Assembly: GCA_045600105.1 (NCBI GenBank)
Contig: JAZRXG010000009.1
Location: forward strand, 1 to 53,943
Reading direction: 5' to 3'
DNA length: 53,943 bases
From: UBA1206 sp045600105
GTDB taxonomy: Bacteria > Bacillota > Clostridia > Oscillospirales > CAG-382
Positions within the stretch are counted from its first letter, which is position 1, and every line of letters starts with the position of its first letter. Position numbers and translations under genes: made by a program. This document shows positions 49,727 through 53,943 of the stretch, one piece after another. The notes under the pieces are model-generated. The model saw only the letters and a program-made list of their open reading frames with translations. It ran no database searches and was not told the DNA's origin.

Positions 49727-50733
49727 TAATACTCGGCATTGAATCGAGCTGCGACGAAACCGCGGCTTCGGTAGTAAAAGACGGCAGAGAGCTCATTTCG
49801 AGTGTCGTTGCCACGCAGATAGCGACTCACGCCCTCTACGGCGGCGTCGTTCCCGAGATCGCCTCGAGAGCGCACTGCGAAGCGATAACCGGAGTCGTCA
49901 ACGAGGCGCTCGCAAAAGCGGATATGACGCTTTCCGACGTTGACGCCATAGCCGTCACCTACGCCCCGGGGCTCATCGGAGCGCTGCTCACCGGACTTTC
50001 GTTCGCTAAAGGACTTGCCTATTCTTCGGGCAAGCCGCTCATACCCGTTCATCACATACGCGGACACGTCGCCGCGAACTACCTCGTACATCCCGGGCTC
50101 AAGCCGCCGTTCTACTGTCTCGTCGTTTCGGGCGGACACACCTCGCTGATGAAAGCCGAGTCCTACACCGACTACCGTCTTATCGGCCACGCGCGTGACG
50201 ACGCCGCGGGCGAAGCGTTCGACAAAGCGGCGCGTATGCTCGGACTTCCCTATCCCGGAGGCGCGGCAATGGACAAGCTCGCGTCCATCGGCGACCCCAA
50301 CGCCATAAAATTCACCCCCGCGACGGTACACGACCACGAATACGATTTTTCGTTCTCGGGCCTCAAGACCGCCGTCATAAACTATGTTCACACCAACGAA
50401 GCCCGCGGAAACGAGCTTGACGACAAGCAGAAAGCCGACCTTGCCGCGTCCTTCACCAGGACCCTCGTGAACACCATTTCGTCCCGACTTGAAAAGCTCA
50501 TCACCACCGGCGAAAAGCTCCCCATGGTGCTTGCCGGCGGTGTCGCGGCGAACTCGCACCTCCGCAAAGCGGTTGTCGATCTCTGCGAAAAATACGGCGT
50601 CGATTCGTTCATCCCGCCCCTTTCTCTGTGCGGAGACAACGCCGCGATGATAGCGTCGCAGGGCTATTACGAGTACCTTTCGGGCTCTGTCGCGTCCCTC
50701 GACCTCAACGCGTACGCCACCAGGGAAGTGTGA
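49723..50733 (+). CDS. tsaD: tRNA N6-threonylcarbamoyladenosine transferase TsaD
   Basis: 336 residues, ASKHA-fold. LGIESSCDETAASVV at the start, ALYGGVVPEIASRAHCEAI, TYAPGLIGALLTGLSFAKGL, the metal site HHIRGHVAANYL (~110), LVVSGGHTSLM, and AGGVAANSHLRKAV near the end, then the metal Asp in SLCGDNAAMIA. Transfers the threonylcarbamoyl group to A37 of ANN-decoding tRNAs together with TsaB and TsaE, which are not in this window. Last gene of the run; a DnaA-box cluster follows. Confidence 0.96.
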   Translation: MIILGIESSCDETAASVVKDGRELISSVVATQIATHALYGGVVPEIASRAHCEAITGVVNEALAKADMTLSDVDAIAVTYAPGLIGALLTGLSFAKGLAYSSGKPLIPVHHIRGHVAANYLVHPGLKPPFYCLVVSGGHTSLMKAESYTDYRLIGHARDDAAGEAFDKAARMLGLPYPGGAAMDKLASIGDPNAIKFTPATVHDHEYDFSFSGLKTAVINYVHTNEARGNELDDKQKADLAASFTRTLVNTISSRLEKLITTGEKLPMVLAGGVAANSHLRKAVVDLCEKYGVDSFIPPLSLCGDNAAMIASQGYYEYLSGSVASLDLNAYATREV

Positions 50734-50762
50734 CGTAATTTACATAATTATGCCCCCAAGTA

Positions 50763-50895
50763 TGTGGATAACCGTGTGGATTGGTGGAAAACCCGGTCGT
50801 TTTTTCTCGAAAACCCTTGAAACTGCGTCATAGGGGTGTGGATAACTATGTGGAAAGTGTGGATTTCATAATTTCAATAACGCGAATTATCCACA
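50763..50895. other. Cluster of six DnaA-box-like 9-mers
   Basis: Three perfect DnaA boxes: TGTGGATAA at 50763-50771 and 50837-50845, and TTATCCACA at 50887-50895 (opposite strand). Three near-matches lie at 50775-50783 (TGTGGATTG), 50849-50857 (TGTGGAAAG) and 50858-50866 (TGTGGATTT). All fall within 133 bp of intergenic DNA after tsaD. No dnaA, dnaN, rpmH or obvious unwinding element is beside it, so a DnaA-binding regulatory or titration site is more likely than oriC. Confidence 0.65.
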
Positions 50896-50931
50896 TCATT
50901 ATGTCAACTTCCGCCGATCCCGAAGCACGGA

Positions 50932-50970
50932 TAAAAAAGAAAGGATCTCCGTGAGATCACGAAGATCCTT
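50932..50970 (-). terminator. Terminator of the DUF6062-like gene
   Basis: Minus strand AAGGATCTTCGTGA / TCACGGAGATCCTT stem (one G-T pair) followed by TCTTTTTT. It lies 38 nt after the stop at 51009. Confidence 0.8.
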
Positions 50971-51008
50971 ATATAAAATCAAATTCGAGTTCCGCGCTTT
51001 CGGGCCGT

Positions 51009-51692
51009 TCATTCATCGCTCGCGATGAAGCTTATCGACCTTTCGACCGAGTCCTTCGCGTTGCCCCACGGCACGTCGTGATAGTTGTAATCGAACTTTT
51101 TGCAGAACAGACTCACGTCGTCGTAAAGCGAATTTATGTATTCGGTCTCGATCTTTTCGGCAGCCTTGCAGAGCTCGGAATACCAGCGTTTGGAATTGAC
51201 CTTTTTTGCGATCACGAGCAGCTTTTTGTAATGCGGCAGGCAGAAGTATTTCTGCGACGCGAACTTGTTCCTGAACTCGTTCTCGTCCTCAAAAAGGCCG
51301 CACGCCGTCTCGAACATCTTGTCGTAATGACCTTCGATGCGTCCGCAGACGTAGCAGTCGTGCTCGAGCTTTTCGATCCGCTTGACGGGTTTTGACGCAG
51401 GGTCGCCCGAAAGGAAACCGCCCTGCTTTATATCCTTGCGGAGCTCGTCGAGATGCGTCTGTATGGTGAGCGCGAGCGGAAGGCGCGTTTTGGACTCGAA
51501 CATCATGTCGAAATGCTTGCGGCAGAAGCCGAGCTCGTTGGTCTTTATCCTCACGTCGGGCTCCATCATCGAAGCGCCCGTGATAAGGTCTATCTCATTT
51601 TTTTCAAGCTGTTTGTAAAGCAGACAGAACGGGCATTCGTCGGTTTGTTCGAACGCCTGATTGACCGGAATGGTATATATTCTCTCGTGCAT
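51009..51692 (-). CDS. DUF6062-like Cys-rich cytoplasmic protein
   Basis: 227 residues from ATG 51692 (MHERIYTIPVN), with AGGTGAAG upstream. Cys-pair pattern: DECPFCLLYKQLE (~18-30), GASMMEPDVRIKTNELGFCRKHF (seen as MMEPDVRIKTNELGFCRKH), HDCYVCGRI (~112-120) and YFCLPHY (~150). This matches my memory of DUF6062 in Clostridia. The Cys/His sets could bind metal. Function unknown. Divergent from the glycosylase gene with a shared ~45-bp promoter region. Confidence 0.72.
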   Translation of the reverse strand: MHERIYTIPVNQAFEQTDECPFCLLYKQLEKNEIDLITGASMMEPDVRIKTNELGFCRKHFDMMFESKTRLPLALTIQTHLDELRKDIKQGGFLSGDPASKPVKRIEKLEHDCYVCGRIEGHYDKMFETACGLFEDENEFRNKFASQKYFCLPHYKKLLVIAKKVNSKRWYSELCKAAEKIETEYINSLYDDVSLFCKKFDYNYHDVPWGNAKDSVERSISFIASDE

Positions 51693-51710
51693 ATTCTTCA
51701 CCTCATCCGT

Positions 51711-51739
51711 ATTATAACATAGCGGGGAACGAATTACAA
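51711..51739 (-). promoter_or_regulatory. Promoter of the DUF6062-like gene
   Basis: Minus strand TTGTAA (51739-51734), 17 bp, TATAAT (51716-51711). The -35 box reaches the first base of the divergent glycosylase start codon. Confidence 0.7.
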
Positions 51740-52557
51740 TGGTATTTTTCAGGGACGGCAACACTTACATAGAAAAAGACGGGCTTTTTGACCCGATAAA
51801 GACGTTCGACTGCGGTCAATGCTTCCGTTTTGAAAACGAAAACGGAGTTATCAGGGGCATTGCCCACGGCAGGACGCTTTGCGTGAGAGAAGACGAAAAC
51901 CACGTCATCCTCGAGAACGTCGATAAAAATGAATTTGAAAAAGTCTGGAAAGACTACTTCGACCTCGGGCGCGATTACGGCAGGATAAACGACTGCCTCA
52001 GCCGTGACGCGCAGGTGCGCGACGCGCTGAAGTTCGCCAAAGGCATACGCATACTTCGTCAGGACAAGTGGGAAACGCTCTGCTCGTTCATCATTTCGCA
52101 GAACAACAACATCCCGAGGATAAAAAAGATAGTGTCGTCGCTGTGCGAAAACTTCGGCGATCCTGTCGACGGTGGATTTGCTTTTCCGAACGCGAAAACG
52201 GTGCTTGCCGCGGGTGTCGACGGGCTCGCCGTCATCAGAAGCGGTTTCAGAGCAAAATACATAATCGACGCGGCGTCAAAGGTAGTGTCGGGAGACGTTG
52301 ACCTCGAAAGCATCGCTTCCCTCACCTGCGACGAAGCGAAAGAAAAGCTGATGACGATAAAAGGCGTCGGCAATAAAGTCGCCGACTGCGTGCTGCTGTT
52401 CGGCTACGGCTTCTTCGACGCGTTCCCGAAGGACGTATGGATAAAGCGCGTCATCGAAAAATACTACGGCGATTCGTTTGACGAATCCGTCTTCAAGCCG
52501 TACGGCGGGGTCGCACAGCAATATCTGTTCTACCGTGAACGGTGGATGACCGAATAG
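51739..52557 (+). CDS. ogg: 8-oxoguanine DNA glycosylase (Ogg-type, HhH-GPD)
   Basis: 272 residues. An N-terminal TBP-like strand domain (DPIKTFDCGQCFRFE, ~17-31) is followed by the HhH-GPD domain: RILRQDKWETLCSFIISQNNN (seen as KWETLCSFIISQNN), LMTIKGVGNKVADCVLLFGY with the catalytic Lys in the K-V-A turn (~210-230), and DAFPKDVWIKRV with the catalytic Asp (~236). The Lys plus Asp pair marks a bifunctional glycosylase/lyase. Removes 8-oxoG from DNA. Monocistronic as far as visible. Confidence 0.9.
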   Translation: MVFFRDGNTYIEKDGLFDPIKTFDCGQCFRFENENGVIRGIAHGRTLCVREDENHVILENVDKNEFEKVWKDYFDLGRDYGRINDCLSRDAQVRDALKFAKGIRILRQDKWETLCSFIISQNNNIPRIKKIVSSLCENFGDPVDGGFAFPNAKTVLAAGVDGLAVIRSGFRAKYIIDAASKVVSGDVDLESIASLTCDEAKEKLMTIKGVGNKVADCVLLFGYGFFDAFPKDVWIKRVIEKYYGDSFDESVFKPYGGVAQQYLFYRERWMTE

Positions 52558-52639
52558 AAAAGCGAAGACTCCGCGCCTTGCGGCACGGAGCCAACGGATC
52601 TTCCGTCACGTTTGACGGGGCAAGGGACGCGTACGCGTT

Positions 52640-52732
52640 TCAGCCTCCGCAGCAGCAGAGGACGATTATTGCGATAAGAATGACGATCCAGCAGTTGTTC
52701 TGGCCCCCGAAGAACGAATCAAAGCATCCCAT
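52640..52732 (-). CDS. 30-residue Cys-rich membrane microprotein
   Basis: ATG 52732 to TGA 52640, preceded by GGAGGGAATTTAC. Sequence begins MGCFDSFFGGQNNCW, then a hydrophobic stretch IVILIAIIVL and ends CCCGG. One membrane segment with Cys at both ends (five in total). Similar tiny proteins of the form MGCF...CCW...CCCGG occur, as I recall, in many Clostridia; no function is known to me. A CATAGTAT element upstream (minus strand, near 52780) resembles the -10 of sporulation sigma factors, so sporulation expression is possible. Confidence 0.65.
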   Translation of the reverse strand: MGCFDSFFGGQNNCWIVILIAIIVLCCCGG

Positions 52733-52856
52733 GTAAATTCCCTCCTTCTGTCCGGAAATCATCCGGTTCTCTACATACTATGCAGAAACGTGAAGTTGGG
52801 TCAAAAAGCGAAAACAAAAAAATCATATATTGGCAAAAGCCGAATGGAGTAAAAAA

Positions 52857-53519
52857 ATGAAACGTATCTCAGTATTGCTGCTGATCCTCGCGCTGATGTT
52901 TTCATGCGTGTCCTGCGGACTCGGTGAAAAGATCGACGATGCCGTATCGAGGATCGACGATGTGGTATCCATCATCGAAGATTTCTCGCTTCAGATCCTT
53001 TCCGCCGAAGAGGAAGTCTCTGTCCCCGAGGAAACGAGCGAAGAGCCCGAATCGTCCGCCGCGGAAGTTTCGGCAGTCCCCGAGGTTTCCGAGGAACCGT
53101 CGGCAGCGGAAGAATCCGAACCCGCTGAAGAATCCAAAGCCGAAGGCATCAAAGTCACCAAAGACGGAAGCTATTACGACCTCGAACACGTCGTCGCTTA
53201 CCTTTCGATCTACAAGAAGCTTCCTTCCAACTACATCAACAAGACCGAAGCCGGAAAGCTCGGCTGGTCGGGCGGCACCGTTGAAAAATACAAAAAGGGC
53301 GCTGCCATCGGCGGCGACTACTACGGCAACTACGAAAAGCTGCTTCCCACGACCGAGGGAGTCAAGTACACCGAATGCGACCTTGAGACCAACGGCGGCA
53401 AGCCGAGAGGCGCCATCAGACTGATATTCTCGTCCGACTGGCATTTCTACTACACCGACGATCACTACGAATCGTTCACCGAGGTCGTTTACAAGGACGG
53501 AAAGGTGGAATTCAAATGA
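52857..53519 (+). CDS. Barnase-type guanyl-specific ribonuclease, lipoprotein form
   Basis: 220 residues from ATG 52857 (GGAG 7-10 nt upstream). Lipoprotein-type signal with Cys17/Cys20, then a ~75-residue acidic Ser/Glu/Pro linker. Residues ~105-220 follow barnase closely: EHVVAYLSIYKKLPSNYINK, EAGKLGW, IGGDYYGNYEKLLP, IRLIFSSDWHFYYT and DDHYESFTEV. The catalytic trio of barnase (Glu73, Arg87, His102) corresponds to Glu173, Arg188 and His203. Acts as an extracellular or surface RNase, probably against competitors. Its stop overlaps the barstar start (ATGA). Confidence 0.9.
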   Translation: MKRISVLLLILALMFSCVSCGLGEKIDDAVSRIDDVVSIIEDFSLQILSAEEEVSVPEETSEEPESSAAEVSAVPEVSEEPSAAEESEPAEESKAEGIKVTKDGSYYDLEHVVAYLSIYKKLPSNYINKTEAGKLGWSGGTVEKYKKGAAIGGDYYGNYEKLLPTTEGVKYTECDLETNGGKPRGAIRLIFSSDWHFYYTDDHYESFTEVVYKDGKVEFK

Positions 53520-53782
53520 AAAACGTACTGCTTGACTTCTCTCTCGTTTTCAACAAAGCCTCCGCACACTCCTACATCGCGTCCAAGCTCGGTTTTCCGA
53601 ACTGGTATGGCAGGAACCTTGACGCGCTGAACGACTGCCTGTGGGAGATAGGCGAATGCACGGTGGTGCTCCGCAATACGGCAAAGCTCAACGAGATAAG
53701 CGAAGGCTTCCTCGCCGTCTTCAAGGACAACGCGGAAGCAAACAAGAATCTGCGCCTCGTCATCCTCGACGACGGACAGTAA
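53516..53782 (+). CDS. Barstar-family ribonuclease inhibitor (immunity)
   Basis: 88 residues. Barstar fold: SAHSYIASKLGFPNWYGRNLDALNDCLWEI (conserved parts LGFPNWYGRNLDALNDCL, ~26-43), and LRLVILDDGQ at the end. It lacks a signal peptide, so it stays in the cytoplasm and should block the partner RNase before export. Translationally coupled to the barnase gene by the ATGA overlap. Confidence 0.92.
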   Translation: MKNVLLDFSLVFNKASAHSYIASKLGFPNWYGRNLDALNDCLWEIGECTVVLRNTAKLNEISEGFLAVFKDNAEANKNLRLVILDDGQ

Positions 53783-53806
53783 ACAAAGCAAAAAACGGGC
53801 TGAAAA

Positions 53807-53834
53807 CGCCGAGTGCTCTTAAGGACACTCGGCG
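53807..53834. terminator. Hairpin after barstar
   Basis: CGCCGAGTG / CACTCGGCG, a perfect 9-bp stem with a 10-nt loop, 25 nt after the barstar stop. No T run follows, so it may be part of the hairpin mosaic rather than a canonical terminator. Confidence 0.45.
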
Positions 53835-53837
53835 AAC

Positions 53838-53943
53838 GATGTGTTCCACTGCGTGGAACGTGATGTACCTTACGGCGTGATGTTCGCCTGTGGCGAGTGA
53901 TGTGCGCCTCGACGGCGCGTGAGTGGAACACATCACATCACTT
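53838..53943. repeat. Mosaic of nested hairpins spaced by GTGATGT
   Basis: A perfect 13-bp outer stem (GATGTGTTCCACT 53838-53850 with its complement 53922-53934) encloses GTTCCAC-TGC-GTGGAAC (53843-53859), TCGCC-TGT-GGCGA (53884-53896) and GCGCC-TCGAC-GGCGC (53904-53918). The units are separated by GTGATGT (53860-53866, 53876-53882, 53897-53903). It continues toward the window edge. Coding potential nil; likely an intergenic repeat family. Confidence 0.7.

Noticed and set aside
50734..51008. oriC
   Set aside because: DnaA boxes are present but there is no dnaA/dnaN/rpmH neighbourhood and no clear AT-rich unwinding element. Reported only as a DnaA-box cluster.
53838..53943. tRNA or tmRNA gene suggested by the cloverleaf-like folding
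   Set aside because: No T-loop GTTCNANNC motif, no anticodon arm of proper size and no acceptor geometry; repeated GTGATGT spacers indicate an intergenic repeat.

Overview
The window reads as chromosomal DNA of an endospore-forming, probably gut-dwelling member of the Clostridia (Bacillota), most likely an uncultured lineage. Reasons: about 55% GC by eye, Gram-positive style ribosome binding sites, many promoters with TTGACA/TATAAT-like boxes at 17 bp spacing, a rimP-nusA-rnpM-ylxQ-infB-rbfA operon of Firmicute order, spoIIGA-sigE, an LtaS-type sulfatase, many lipoproteins with Ser/Glu-rich linkers, and a cohesin/dockerin surface protein. No rRNA, tRNA, prophage or CRISPR array was seen.

Region 1 (1-4.5 kb) is the most unusual part. 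Two tandem paralogous secreted proteins flank a 35-residue peptide gene, all on the minus strand. Upstream lies a segment bounded by perfect 17-bp inverted repeats (3240-3256 and 3554-3570). It carries a near-consensus promoter (TTGACT-17-TATATT) aimed at the surface genes. A tyrosine recombinase gene ends 45 bp beyond the far repeat. Two intrinsic terminators sit where they would silence the locus after inversion. This is a strong candidate phase-variable promoter switch, drawn here in the ON orientation.

Region 2 (4.5-18.8 kb) holds a DUF4855 lipoprotein, a LysR regulator divergent from a PutP-type Na+/solute symporter, a TIM-barrel sugar isomerase, and a nucleoside salvage run (deoC, deoD, and a phosphopentomutase fused to cytidine deaminase). 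It continues with the CCA-adding enzyme, two tandem NrnA-type DHH phosphoesterases, two GNAT acetyltransferases and a VOC protein.

Region 3 (18.8-26.9 kb) has a 1025-residue adhesin with Cys-rich repeats, a cohesin-like domain and a dockerin, preceded by a long structured leader that ends in an intrinsic terminator. It is followed by an AlgX/SGNH-like lipoprotein, an SpoIVFB-type membrane protease with a 52-residue partner ORF, spoIIGA-sigE and a NYN-domain protein.

Region 4 (26.9-41.3 kb) is the transcription/translation operon (rimP to truB, with a third NrnA paralog), a ParB/Noc protein, a YihY membrane protein, a P-type ATPase, guaB and asnA. Region 5 (41.3-53.9 kb) holds an LTA-synthase-like protein, a MazF without a visible antitoxin, alr, nnr, dCMP deaminase, rimI-tsaD, a cluster of DnaA boxes, a DUF6062-like protein, an 8-oxoguanine glycosylase, a 30-residue Cys-rich microprotein and a barnase-barstar pair. 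It ends in a mosaic of nested hairpins.
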